Notes under the pieces: generated by a model
What the model saw: the letters and a program-made list of their open reading frames with translations, nothing else
The model's database searches: none
What the model was told of the DNA's origin: nothing
Shown: one piece after another, positions 29,470 through 37,038 of the stretch
Layout of the letters: each line of letters starts with the position of its first letter
How positions within the stretch are numbered: the first letter of the stretch is position 1
Assembly (NCBI RefSeq): GCF_002288105.1
Contig: NZ_CP016774.1
Span: 558,001-622,000 of the forward strand
DNA from: Candidatus Planktophila versatilis
GTDB lineage: Bacteria > Actinomycetota > Actinomycetes > Nanopelagicales > Nanopelagicaceae
Direction of reading: 5' to 3'
Length of the DNA stretch: 64,000 bases
Position numbers and translations under genes: made by a program

Positions 29470-31356
29470 ATGTCCCAACATGCAGTCTGGATGACCTTTC
29501 GCTCCATGACCGCTGATCCGTCAGTGAAATCTCAGAAGTTAAAGCCTGGGACGATTAAGCGGATTTTCACCTATGGGGCTCCCTATAAATCACAGATTCT
29601 TATCTTTCTTGCAACCGTTGTGATTGAAGCGCTCTTAATAATTAGCACGCCACTCTTACTGCGTGAATTGATTGATAAAGGAGTAATTCCGAAAGATCCC
29701 GCCTTGGTGACCAAGCTCGCTCTTCTGGTGGGACTACTGGCAGTTGTGGATGCGCTATTTAATATCTTTGGCCGTTGGTTTTCTGCGCGCATTGGTGAGG
29801 GCTTAATATATGACTTACGCTCTCAAGTTTTTGCACATGTGCAGAGGCAATCCATTGCTTTCTTTACCCGCACCCAAACTGGCGCGCTCATCTCCAGAAT
29901 TAACTCAGATGTCATGGGGGCCCAGCAAGCATTCACGGGCACCCTTTCAGGCGTTGTAAGCAACGTTGTTTCACTGGTACTTGTTGTTACGGCGATGCTC
30001 ATTCTTTCTTGGCAGATCACAGTTGTTTCATTGCTACTTCTGCCGGTCTTTCTACTGCCCACTAAGTGGGTTGGTAAGCGTATTCAGGCGCTAACTCGCG
30101 ATGCCTTTAATCTCAATGCAACGATGTCGAGCACCATGACTGAACGATTCAATGTTTCCGGTGCGCTCTTGGTCTCCCTTTATGGAAAGCCGGCCAAGGA
30201 AGAGAACTTCTTCCGCACACGCGCACGTAAAGTGGCTGATATTGGAATTCAAACAGCAATGCTCAATCGCATCTTCTTTGTCGGCATCACCAGCGTTGCA
30301 GCTGTTGCCACTGCCTTTGCATACGGAATTGGTGGCCATCTAGCTATTGATGGCTCAATTACGGTGGGAACACTTCTAGCTATCACCGCATTATTGGCGC
30401 GTCTATACGGACCACTGACTGCACTCTCTAATGTGCGCATCGATGTCATGACCGCACTCGTATCCTTTGAACGCGTATTTGAAGTGCTAGACCTTCATCC
30501 GATGATTATTGATCGCCCCGGAGCCCAGCAACTAAAGCAACAGGAACTGAGCATTGAATTTAGAAATGTGTCATTTTCCTATCCAAAAGCAGAAGAAGTC
30601 TCTCTTGCTTCCCTGGAATCAGTCTCAAAACCAGAGACGGTAGATAGCGGACAGATATTGAAGTCAATTTCATTTACTGCGCCAAAGGGAACACTGACGG
30701 CGATAGTGGGACCATCAGGTGCTGGAAAAACCACGATGAGTGCACTCTTACCCAGACTTTATGATGTGACAGATGGCGCAATTCTTATCGGTGGCAGCGA
30801 TATCCGCGACTACACAGTGCAATCACTCAGAGATAGCATCGGTGTTGTTATGCAGGATGCACATCTCTTTCACGAAACAATCGCTGAGAATTTACGGTAT
30901 GCCAAGGAAGACGCTACCGAGGAAGAGATGATTCAGGCGTGTAAGTCGGCTCAAATATGGGATCTAATATCTACACTTCCCAATGGCTTTGAGACCATGG
31001 TGGGAGAGCGTGGTCATCGACTTTCCGGTGGCGAGAAGCAGCGTTTAGCTATTGCACGGCTATTACTTAAAGCGCCATCAATCGTCATTCTCGATGAAGC
31101 AACGGCGCACTTGGACTCTGAAAACGAGGATCTTGTGCAAGAGGCACTGCGTCATGCGTTGAAAGGTAGAACTTCGATCGTCATCGCACACAGATTAAGC
31201 ACAGTGATGCAGGCAGATCAGATTCTGGTTCTGGAAAAGGGTCAGATTGTTGAACGAGGGAGACACGAAGAGCTTATTCAAGGAGCGGGTCTCTACTCCG
31301 AACTATTTGCGCGTCAAGACCTCACGACGAATGAGAAACCTTCCGTAACCGATTAA
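29470..31356 (+). CDS. ABC exporter, fused membrane and ATPase domains
   Basis: 628 residues. A half-transporter with N-terminal membrane domain (six helices between ~30 and ~330) and C-terminal ATPase domain: Walker A GPSGAGKTT (~414-422), Q-loop GVVMQDAHLF, signature LSGGEKQR (~519) and Walker B IVILDEATAHLD (~538-549). Related proteins export lipids, peptides or drugs as homodimers; substrate unknown. It starts six bases after sufT with no good ribosome binding site, so in-frame ATGs at 29491 or 29506 are possible true starts. Being downstream of suf may be position only. Its 3' end overlaps the SURF1 gene on the other strand by 54 bp. Confidence 0.88.
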   Translation: MSQHAVWMTFRSMTADPSVKSQKLKPGTIKRIFTYGAPYKSQILIFLATVVIEALLIISTPLLLRELIDKGVIPKDPALVTKLALLVGLLAVVDALFNIFGRWFSARIGEGLIYDLRSQVFAHVQRQSIAFFTRTQTGALISRINSDVMGAQQAFTGTLSGVVSNVVSLVLVVTAMLILSWQITVVSLLLLPVFLLPTKWVGKRIQALTRDAFNLNATMSSTMTERFNVSGALLVSLYGKPAKEENFFRTRARKVADIGIQTAMLNRIFFVGITSVAAVATAFAYGIGGHLAIDGSITVGTLLAITALLARLYGPLTALSNVRIDVMTALVSFERVFEVLDLHPMIIDRPGAQQLKQQELSIEFRNVSFSYPKAEEVSLASLESVSKPETVDSGQILKSISFTAPKGTLTAIVGPSGAGKTTMSALLPRLYDVTDGAILIGGSDIRDYTVQSLRDSIGVVMQDAHLFHETIAENLRYAKEDATEEEMIQACKSAQIWDLISTLPNGFETMVGERGHRLSGGEKQRLAIARLLLKAPSIVILDEATAHLDSENEDLVQEALRHALKGRTSIVIAHRLSTVMQADQILVLEKGQIVERGRHEELIQGAGLYSELFARQDLTTNEKPSVTD

Positions 31357-32019
31357 TCCACCAAAGAAGACCCATTGCAACGCATAAGCCATATGGGGTC
31401 CATCGGAGAGTTCAGGAAGTTCGGCAGGTGCAGCCGGTGACAAGGCCGGATCTGAGCCAGAAACTAAGTCAAGATAGAAATCTTCACTTGTAGTTCCACC
31501 TTGGGCATTTGCCTTCGAAACCAATCCAGTATCTGAGTTAGTCGGTATTGCAAAAAATGATCCCCGAGGTAACGAACTATCTAATCGCAGGCGTCCAACT
31601 ATCTCTACATCACCTGATGGAAGTTTCGGCAATGTAGGTCTGGTTTGTGCGTTCTTTCCTGCCTGGACCCAGCCGCAATCAACCCAGTAACTTCTTCCAC
31701 CTGTGTCATTAAATTTAGTGAGAAGTTCAAAACCATATTTGCCCTCGAAGTATCTATTTCTGAGAAGTATCTGGGTGTCAGGATCAAAGCGCCCGCGCGT
31801 TGTTACAGGCTGCCATTCGTGGTTCGCTGGTTGATCTTGTACTGAGGCTAGTGAGACCGGGGACATTGTTGAATGTTTTTCGATAATGAAATTACGGTCG
31901 TGCCGGGCAACACCGCGATCGTATTGCCACTGCGCCGCCCAGAGACAACCTGCAATGAGAACTAGTGCAATCAGAGACTTCAGAATTGAAAAATGTTCAC
32001 GCTTTTTTGTACTACTCAA
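31303..32019 (-). CDS. SURF1-family cytochrome oxidase assembly protein
   Basis: 238 residues. N-terminal membrane helix (~11-31; [21 protein letters not shown]), a periplasmic domain with [20 protein letters not shown] (~68-87), and a C-terminal helix (~208-228; [15 protein letters not shown]). These are the SURF1 hallmarks. SURF1 assists insertion of heme a into the oxidase, which fits the heme A synthase gene 8 kb away. The last 54 bp overlap the 3' end of the convergent ABC exporter gene. Start overlaps the end of the DUF3099 gene by 8 nt, so the two are one unit. Confidence 0.88.
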   Translation of the reverse strand: MSSTKKREHFSILKSLIALVLIAGCLWAAQWQYDRGVARHDRNFIIEKHSTMSPVSLASVQDQPANHEWQPVTTRGRFDPDTQILLRNRYFEGKYGFELLTKFNDTGGRSYWVDCGWVQAGKNAQTRPTLPKLPSGDVEIVGRLRLDSSLPRGSFFAIPTNSDTGLVSKANAQGGTTSEDFYLDLVSGSDPALSPAAPAELPELSDGPHMAYALQWVFFGGLIGYGRFLIRREVLTRK

Positions 32020-32284
32020 TTCCTCGCGGCCTCTTCTTGAGTATCGCTTCTCCAGGAATTACTGTCTCACGGCCAGCATTTGCTACAACTACTGCAATAT
32101 AGGGCAGGATCACAGCGCCCACGAGTGCAAACCATCGATACGGACTGGGCAGTATCACAGTCAAAATAAAGCAGGCTGTTCGCACCATCATGGAAAGAAA
32201 ATATCGACGTTGCCGCGCACTCTGGTCTTTGGAAAGGCCTGTTGACGCGCTTGTGATATCGAAAGCAGCATCTTCTTTAGCCAT
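32012..32284 (-). CDS. DUF3099 membrane protein
   Basis: 90 residues. Matches the actinobacterial DUF3099 family: an N-terminal [19 protein letters not shown] (~10-28), then two hydrophobic helices (~31-50 and ~53-70; [21 protein letters not shown]). Function unknown. Here it is the first gene of a two-gene unit with SURF1, which hints at a role around respiration but does not prove it. ATG at 32284 lies six bases after a TACTGT on the reverse strand, predicting a leaderless transcript. It diverges from fabG. Confidence 0.85.
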   Translation of the reverse strand: MAKEDAAFDITSASTGLSKDQSARQRRYFLSMMVRTACFILTVILPSPYRWFALVGAVILPYIAVVVANAGRETVIPGEAILKKRPRGIE

Positions 32285-32311
32285 AGCCCAACAGTAGGGT
32301 AGTTTTCTCTC
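32285..32311. promoter_or_regulatory. Divergent leaderless promoters, DUF3099 and fabG
   Basis: Only 27 bp separate the two divergent start codons. On the reverse strand TACTGT (32291-32296) stands six bases before the DUF3099 ATG; on the forward strand TAGTTT (32300-32305) stands six bases before the fabG ATG at 32312. Each -35 region would have to lie inside the other gene's first codons. No ribosome binding site fits on either side. Confidence 0.55.
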
Positions 32312-33025
32312 ATGAGCGAGCCGACTTCCATCGCATTAGTTACCGGTGGCAATCGCGGAATTGGCTTAGCTATTGCGACCGCTCTCAAAGAAGCGGGTCA
32401 TCGCGTTGTCATCACTTACCGCAGCGGCACCCCACCTACAGGTTTTGATGCAGTCCAGATGGATGTCACTAACTCAGAAAGTGTTGAATTAGCTTTTACA
32501 AAGATTGAAAGTGAGATAGGACAGCCAGAAATTATCGTGGCAAATGCTGGAATTACTAAAGACACTCTGGTCTTACGTATGACTGACGAAGATTTCGAAA
32601 GTGTGATTGATGCTAACCTCACCGGCGCTTTTCGCGTTGCTAAGCGCGCCACCAAAGGTCTTCTGAAGTTAAAGCGTGGTCGTCTGATTTTTATCGGTTC
32701 AGTTGTCGGTGGGGTAGGAGCTGCCGGACAAGTGAACTATTCCGCTTCTAAGTCTGGGCTAGTTGGAATGGCTAGATCTTTTTCAAGAGAACTCGGTTCA
32801 CGTGGCATCACTGCCAACGTTGTTGCCCCTGGATTTGTAGAGACAGATATGACGGCCGAACTTGATGAGAAGCGCCGGAGTGAAATCGCAGCACAGGTTC
32901 CGCTCGGTCGATTCTGTTCAGCACAGGAGATTGCAGATGTGGTGACATTTATTGCATCTGCCAAAGCTAGCTATATCACTGGTGCCATCATTCCGGTAGA
33001 TGGCGGACTTGGAATGGGGCACTGA
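32312..33025 (+). CDS. fabG: 3-oxoacyl-ACP reductase (FabG/MabA)
   Basis: 237 residues. Short-chain dehydrogenase reducing 3-oxoacyl-ACP with [17 protein letters not shown] (~10-21) is the nucleotide motif, NAGITKDT (~76) follows, and the catalytic tetrad is in GSVVGG (serine, ~129) and YSASKSGL (Tyr/Lys, ~144-151). PGFVETDM (~177) completes the fold. It is followed by an InhA-type enoyl reductase, the same pairing as mabA-inhA in mycobacteria, indicating a type II fatty acid synthesis step pair. Confidence 0.93.
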   Translation: MSEPTSIALVTGGNRGIGLAIATALKEAGHRVVITYRSGTPPTGFDAVQMDVTNSESVELAFTKIESEIGQPEIIVANAGITKDTLVLRMTDEDFESVIDANLTGAFRVAKRATKGLLKLKRGRLIFIGSVVGGVGAAGQVNYSASKSGLVGMARSFSRELGSRGITANVVAPGFVETDMTAELDEKRRSEIAAQVPLGRFCSAQEIADVVTFIASAKASYITGAIIPVDGGLGMGH

Positions 33026-33026
33026 A

Positions 33027-33791
33027 GTGGGAATTTTAGAGGGCAAGAATATTTTGGTAACCGGTGTTCTCACTGATGGCTCGATCGCTTTTCATATCGC
33101 TCGCTTGGCACAAGAAGAAGGTGCGCAAGTTGTTCTTACAGGTTTTGGTCGCGGCCTTAGTCTGACAACTCGTATCGCAGGACGCCTGCCAAAGCCCGCT
33201 CCGATTATTGAACTAGACGTTACCAATCAGGAACATCTTGATGCGTTAGCAACAGAGGTAAAGAAGCATCTTCCACACCTTGATGGCGTTGTTCACTCGA
33301 TTGGCTTTGCACCTGAAGCAGCACTAGGTGGCAACTTTCTCAATACTGCTTGGGAAGATGTGGCAACGGCGGTGCAGGTCTCTGCCTACTCTTTGAAATC
33401 ACTGACAATGGCATGCCATCCGCTATTTAAAGATGGGGCATCTGTTGTCGGACTTGATTTTGATGCCCAAGTTGCCTGGCCAAAGTATGACTGGATGGGA
33501 GTTGCCAAAGCAGCCCTTGAATCCACATCTCGCTATCTCGCTCGCGATCTTGGAAAAGATAATGTCCGCATCAACCTCATTGCAGCAGGTCCGATTAGAA
33601 CCATCGCAGCAAAGTCGATTCCTGGATTTAATGAATTTGAAAATGTCTGGAATGAGCGCAGTCCATTGAAGTGGGATGTTGCAGATCCAGTGCCGGCAGC
33701 GCAAGGCGCAGTTGCGCTACTCAGTGATTGGTTTCCAAAAACGACGGGCGAGATTATTCACGTCGATGGTGGCCTGCACGCGATGGGCTAA
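33027..33791 (+). CDS. fabI: Enoyl-ACP reductase (InhA/FabI)
   Basis: 254 residues from GTG 33027; a longer frame from 33000 would overlap fabG by 26 nt, and MGILEGKNILVTG matches the InhA N-terminus better. NADH-dependent reduction of trans-2-enoyl-ACP. GVLTDGSIAFHIA (~13-25) is the FabI-type cofactor loop; the catalytic pair lies in YDWMGVAKAALES (~149-161), very like InhA, followed by NLIAAGPIRTIA (~180). The stop codon is inside a small GGGC/GCCC inverted repeat (33785-33796) that may weakly terminate transcription. Confidence 0.92.
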   Translation: MGILEGKNILVTGVLTDGSIAFHIARLAQEEGAQVVLTGFGRGLSLTTRIAGRLPKPAPIIELDVTNQEHLDALATEVKKHLPHLDGVVHSIGFAPEAALGGNFLNTAWEDVATAVQVSAYSLKSLTMACHPLFKDGASVVGLDFDAQVAWPKYDWMGVAKAALESTSRYLARDLGKDNVRINLIAAGPIRTIAAKSIPGFNEFENVWNERSPLKWDVADPVPAAQGAVALLSDWFPKTTGEIIHVDGGLHAMG

Positions 33792-33834
33792 AGCCCCTTT
33801 CAAGCGAGGATTTTTCTATTTGCCCGCACTCGGG

Positions 33835-34016
33835 TAGCCTTTGCCTCAGACCAGTAGCCCACGGCTGCTGCAAGAGGAGCTCACCGCTCCCACCTCTACT
33901 GCTTCGGCGGATTGGTTTGTCGGATTTAAATCTAGGATTCTAGATTTATCTGCCTATGCGGTGCGCGAATTTTGCGGCAACTTGGATACACAAGTGAACC
34001 GAACATAGGAGCAGAA
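33835..34016 (+). promoter_or_regulatory. infC leader: promoter candidate, hairpin and ribosome binding site
   Basis: Non-coding 225-nt gap before infC. TAGCCT at 33835-33840 is a possible -10. Downstream, AGAGGAGC (33873-33880) and GCTCCCACCTCT (33886-33897) can pair as a bulged stem-loop, with the GGAGC/GCTCC core of 5 bp. The leader ends with AGGAG at 34007-34011, five bases before an ATC codon. Leaders of infC operons in other bacteria serve IF3 or L20 autoregulation; that role here is inference. Confidence 0.4.
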
Positions 34017-34601
34017 ATCACAACAGAGCCCCGCATTAATGACCGTATCCGCACACCCCAAATTCGCCTCATCAATTACACAGGTGAGCAAGTTGGAGTT
34101 GTAGATATCGAAGCAGCGCTAGCTATGGCAGATGAAATCGGACTCGATCTCGTAGAGATTGCACCGGAAGCTAATCCGCCAGTTTGTAAGATCATGGACT
34201 TTGGAAAGTACAAGTACGAGATCGCACAAAAAGCTCGCGAAGCACGTCAGAACCAGACCCACATTGTGGTGAAGGAAGTGCGATTGACGCCAAAGATTGA
34301 GAATCACGACTACGAGACTAAACGCTCGTCAGTTGAAAAGTTTCTCAAAGGTGGCGACAAGGTGAAGATAACGATGAAGTTTCGTGGCCGTGAACAAACA
34401 CGTCCAGAGCTCGGATTCAAACTCTTGCAACGTCTTGCAGAAGATGTGAAAGATATTGCTTTCGTTGAATTCGCCCCTAAGCAAGAGGGTCGACAGATGA
34501 CGATGGTGTTGGGTCCGACGAAGAAGAAGACAGAAGTAGTAGCAGAGCAGAAGGCAGCGAAAGCTGCGAAGGAAAAAGCAGCCGAAGAAGCTGCTAAATA
34601 G
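34017..34601 (+). CDS. infC: Translation initiation factor IF-3 with probable ATC start
   Basis: 194 residues if translation begins at ATC 34017. IF-3 binds the 30S subunit and proofreads start codon selection. The N-terminal domain opens with [16 protein letters not shown], then [20 protein letters not shown], the linker, and the C-terminal domain with [17 protein letters not shown] and [19 protein letters not shown]. No ATG, GTG or TTG lies near the conserved N-terminus; a TTG at 33972 has no ribosome binding site, while ATC 34017 has AGGAG at ideal spacing. Rare AUU/AUC/AUA starts on infC are known and allow IF-3 to repress its own synthesis. rpmI and rplT follow, the universal operon. The C-terminal tail is alanine/lysine/glutamate-rich. 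Confidence 0.9.
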   Translation: MTTEPRINDRIRTPQIRLINYTGEQVGVVDIEAALAMADEIGLDLVEIAPEANPPVCKIMDFGKYKYEIAQKAREARQNQTHIVVKEVRLTPKIENHDYETKRSSVEKFLKGGDKVKITMKFRGREQTRPELGFKLLQRLAEDVKDIAFVEFAPKQEGRQMTMVLGPTKKKTEVVAEQKAAKAAKEKAAEEAAK

Positions 34602-34634
34602 TTTTACTCACGACGACGTAACAGGAGATAAGAA

Positions 34635-34832
34635 ATGCCAAAGATGAAAACCCACAGTGGTGCGAAGAAGACCTTCCGCGTCACAGGTACCGGAAAGATC
34701 ATGCACGAGCGTGCAGGCAAGCGCCACCTTTTGGAGCACAAGTCATCACGCGTTACTCGTCGTTTGAGCCAAGAGTCATCAGCTAAGTCAACCGTCACAA
34801 TGACAGCCAAGCGCATGCTTGGTTTGAAGTAA
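34635..34832 (+). CDS. rpmI: 50S ribosomal protein L35
   Basis: 65 residues, basic. [18 protein letters not shown] is the L35 signature, followed by RRLSQESSA and the C-terminal tail. ACAGGAGAT lies before ATG 34635. Part of infC-rpmI-rplT; 33 nt after infC and 14 nt before rplT. Confidence 0.96.
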   Translation: MPKMKTHSGAKKTFRVTGTGKIMHERAGKRHLLEHKSSRVTRRLSQESSAKSTVTMTAKRMLGLK

Positions 34833-34846
34833 GGGAGCGCCACTAA

Positions 34847-35206
34847 ATGAGAGTCAAGCGCGGAGTACACGCAGCAAAGAAGCGTCGCACAACCCTTGAA
34901 CGTGCCAGCGGATATCGCGGACAACGTTCACGTCTTTTCACAAAGGCGAAGGAGCAAGTTACGCACTCAATGGTTTATGCCTTCAACGATCGTAAAGATA
35001 AGAAGGGTGATTTCCGTCAGCTCTGGATTCAGCGCATCAATGCTGCATCCCGCGAGAACGGAATGACATACAACCGCTTCATCCAGGGTCTTAAGGCTTC
35101 CGGACTTGAAGTAGATCGTCGCGTTCTTTCAGATATCGCAACGAATGATCCAGCAGCATTTAAGGTTCTTGTCGACGTTGCTCGCAAGAACCTTCCAGCA
35201 GCCTAA
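34847..35206 (+). CDS. rplT: 50S ribosomal protein L20
   Basis: 119 residues. [20 protein letters not shown] and the central [19 protein letters not shown] are diagnostic of L20, an early-binding 23S rRNA protein. GGGAG precedes ATG 34847. It is the last gene of the infC operon. A long inverted repeat at 35240-35283, inside the next gene, could act as its transcription terminator or processing site. Confidence 0.96.
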   Translation: MRVKRGVHAAKKRRTTLERASGYRGQRSRLFTKAKEQVTHSMVYAFNDRKDKKGDFRQLWIQRINAASRENGMTYNRFIQGLKASGLEVDRRVLSDIATNDPAAFKVLVDVARKNLPAA

Positions 35207-35234
35207 GTTATCTAGAAACTAGGTTGTAGAGCCA

Positions 35235-36020
35235 ATGATTGAGAGCCTTCACTCGCCGCATATCGCGCGAGTGAAGGCTCTTATTGGTTCTAAAGGGGCG
35301 AAAGAACGCCGCGAACAAGGACTCTTTGTGGCAGAGGGCGTGCAATGCACACGCGAGGCACTTACTTCTGCTGGGGGTCCAGAGATAAAAATTATTTACG
35401 CAACAGAGCAAGGACTCTCAAAGATTGCAGAACTTGACCTAGGTGCTGTTGAAATTGTTGAAGTCTCCGAGCCTGTTCTCAAGGCGATGTCAGATACCGT
35501 CTCACCACAAGGTCTCATCTCACTTTGTCATACCCCTGAGAACAGTATTTCCGAACTCGCACTTACGGGTAGCTCTACTGTTATCTATCTCCATGAGATC
35601 CAAGATCCTGGAAATGCCGGAACGATTCTTCGCACCGCAGATGCAATGGGAGTCACTGCTGTTGTTACTTCTCCTGATTCTGTCGATATGTATTCACCAA
35701 AAGTGGTTCGTTCAACCGCGGGTTCACTGTGGAACATCCCCGTATACGAGGGAGTGACTTTTCAAGCGCTAGCTTCCATCTTCCCTGACACCCAGAAGAT
35801 TCTCCTTTCATCTCATGCATCGACATCGATTCTGGATCTGAAGATTGCGGGGGATTGCATTGCAGTCTTCGGCAATGAAGCCAGGGGAGTAGATGCAGCA
35901 GCCCTTGGCGCGGCTGTGACGGAAGTGACTATTCCAATGGCTGGCAATGCCGAAAGCCTTAATTTATCTGCAGCGGCATCAATCGTTATGTTCACCCTTT
36001 CGGCAAAGGTCGCAGGATAG
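35235..36020 (+). CDS. SpoU/TrmH-family RNA 2'-O-methyltransferase
   Basis: 261 residues. N-terminal substrate-binding domain (~1-100; SPHIARVKALIGSKGAKERREQGLFVAEG) and a C-terminal SPOUT methyltransferase domain with the three family motifs: HEIQDPGNAGTILRTADAMG (~116-135), IAVFGNEARGVD (~211-222) and IPMAGNAESLNLSAAASI (~234-251), the knot that binds S-adenosylmethionine. Members methylate 23S rRNA or tRNA ribose; the target is not clear. The position between rplT and pheS is conserved in Actinobacteria. ATG 35235 has no clear ribosome binding site, and a long perfect hairpin begins at codon 3. Its TAG stop forms part of the pheS -10 hexamer. Confidence 0.9.
   Translation: MIESLHSPHIARVKALIGSKGAKERREQGLFVAEGVQCTREALTSAGGPEIKIIYATEQGLSKIAELDLGAVEIVEVSEPVLKAMSDTVSPQGLISLCHTPENSISELALTGSSTVIYLHEIQDPGNAGTILRTADAMGVTAVVTSPDSVDMYSPKVVRSTAGSLWNIPVYEGVTFQALASIFPDTQKILLSSHASTSILDLKIAGDCIAVFGNEARGVDAAALGAAVTEVTIPMAGNAESLNLSAAASIVMFTLSAKVAG
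35240..35283 (+). terminator. Long inverted repeat inside the rRNA methyltransferase start, possible rplT terminator
   Basis: GAGCCTTCACTCGC (35243-35256) is perfectly complementary to GCGAGTGAAGGCTC (35267-35280), a 14-bp GC-rich stem with a 10-nt loop; it can extend by a further A-T, G-U and T-A pair outward. Only a weak T-rich stretch (TTATTGGTTCT) follows, so termination may be partial. It lies within codons 3-16 of the reading frame. Confidence 0.55.
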
Positions 36021-36023
36021 AAT
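36018..36023 (+). promoter_or_regulatory. -10 element of pheS overlapping the upstream stop codon
   Basis: TAGAAT, whose first three bases are the TAG stop of the methyltransferase gene, stands seven bases before the pheS ATG at 36031. No ribosome binding site is visible, so a leaderless pheS transcript is predicted. Confidence 0.5.
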
Positions 36024-36030
36024 CACGCCC

Positions 36031-37038
36031 ATGAATCCGGCAGATGTAGCATCGTGGATAAGCGATGCGCAGAGCGCCTTTACCGCCGCCACGGATTTAG
36101 AACAACTTAAATCAGCTCGCCTGGCACACGCTGGCGATAAGTCACCGATAGCACTTGCTAGCAGAGCTCTCGGCACGCTCTCAGCCGATCAGAAAGCTTC
36201 CGTTGGAAAGATTATTGGGGAAGCTAAAGCAGAGATAGCAAAAGCGTTAGCGCAACAGACGGCAAAACTTGAGCAAGAGCGCGACTCCAGAGTTTTACTT
36301 GAAGAAATTGTCGATATCACTTTGCCGGTTCGTCGTGCGCACCGCGGGGGACTACATCCCATCTCAATCATTAAGAATGAGATTTCAGATTTCTTTATCG
36401 AGCAAGGTTTCTCAGTTGAAGAAGGGCCAGAACTTGAATCGGGTTGGCTTAACTTTGATGCCCTGAATATTCCGGCTGATCATCCTGCGCGCACAATGCA
36501 AGACACTTTCTTTATTGAGCCAATCGAGTCAGGGCTAGTTCTTCGCACGCACACATCACCAGTGCAGATTCGTACGATGTTGGCTCAAGAACCGCCTATC
36601 TATGTCATTTGTCCTGGTCGCACATTTCGTGCTGATGAACTAGATGCTACTCACAGCCCAGTTTTCCACCAGGTTGAAGGCCTCGTAGTTGATAAGGGAA
36701 TCACGATGGCCCACCTGAAAGGAACCCTTGATAATTTTGCGCGACACATGTTTGGTCCCGATGTCACGACACGTTTGCGTCCGTCATTCTTCCCATTCAC
36801 CGAACCGAGCGCTGAAGTCGATATCTTCTTCAACAATCGATGGATCGAATGGGGCGGATGCGGAATGGTCAACCCTAAAGTTCTGGCAACGTGTGGCATT
36901 GATACAGATGTCTACACTGGATTCGCATTTGGAATGGGACTCGAGCGCACGCTGATGGTTCGACATGGAATTACTGACATGCACGACATTGTGGAAGGCG
37001 ACTTGAGATTCACTCGCCAGTTTGGGGTCGGACTCTAA
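36031..37038 (+). CDS. pheS: Phenylalanyl-tRNA synthetase alpha subunit
   Basis: 335 residues from ATG 36031. A longer frame back to 35947 overlaps the methyltransferase gene and adds nothing conserved, so it is rejected. N-terminal coiled coil (~1-85) binds tRNA; the catalytic class II domain has HPISIIKNEISDFF (~109), VEEGPELESGWLNFDALNIP (~130), TSPVQIRTM, RTFRADELDATHSP and the class II motif 3 region GFAFGMGLERTLM (~295-310). The stop is directly followed by the pheT ATG. Charges tRNA-Phe as an alpha2beta2 enzyme with PheT. Confidence 0.96.
   Translation: MNPADVASWISDAQSAFTAATDLEQLKSARLAHAGDKSPIALASRALGTLSADQKASVGKIIGEAKAEIAKALAQQTAKLEQERDSRVLLEEIVDITLPVRRAHRGGLHPISIIKNEISDFFIEQGFSVEEGPELESGWLNFDALNIPADHPARTMQDTFFIEPIESGLVLRTHTSPVQIRTMLAQEPPIYVICPGRTFRADELDATHSPVFHQVEGLVVDKGITMAHLKGTLDNFARHMFGPDVTTRLRPSFFPFTEPSAEVDIFFNNRWIEWGGCGMVNPKVLATCGIDTDVYTGFAFGMGLERTLMVRHGITDMHDIVEGDLRFTRQFGVGL

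Noticed and set aside
35947-36030. Longer N-terminus for PheS
   Set aside because: Lies inside the methyltransferase gene, not conserved, and the -10 at 36018 would be internal to it.
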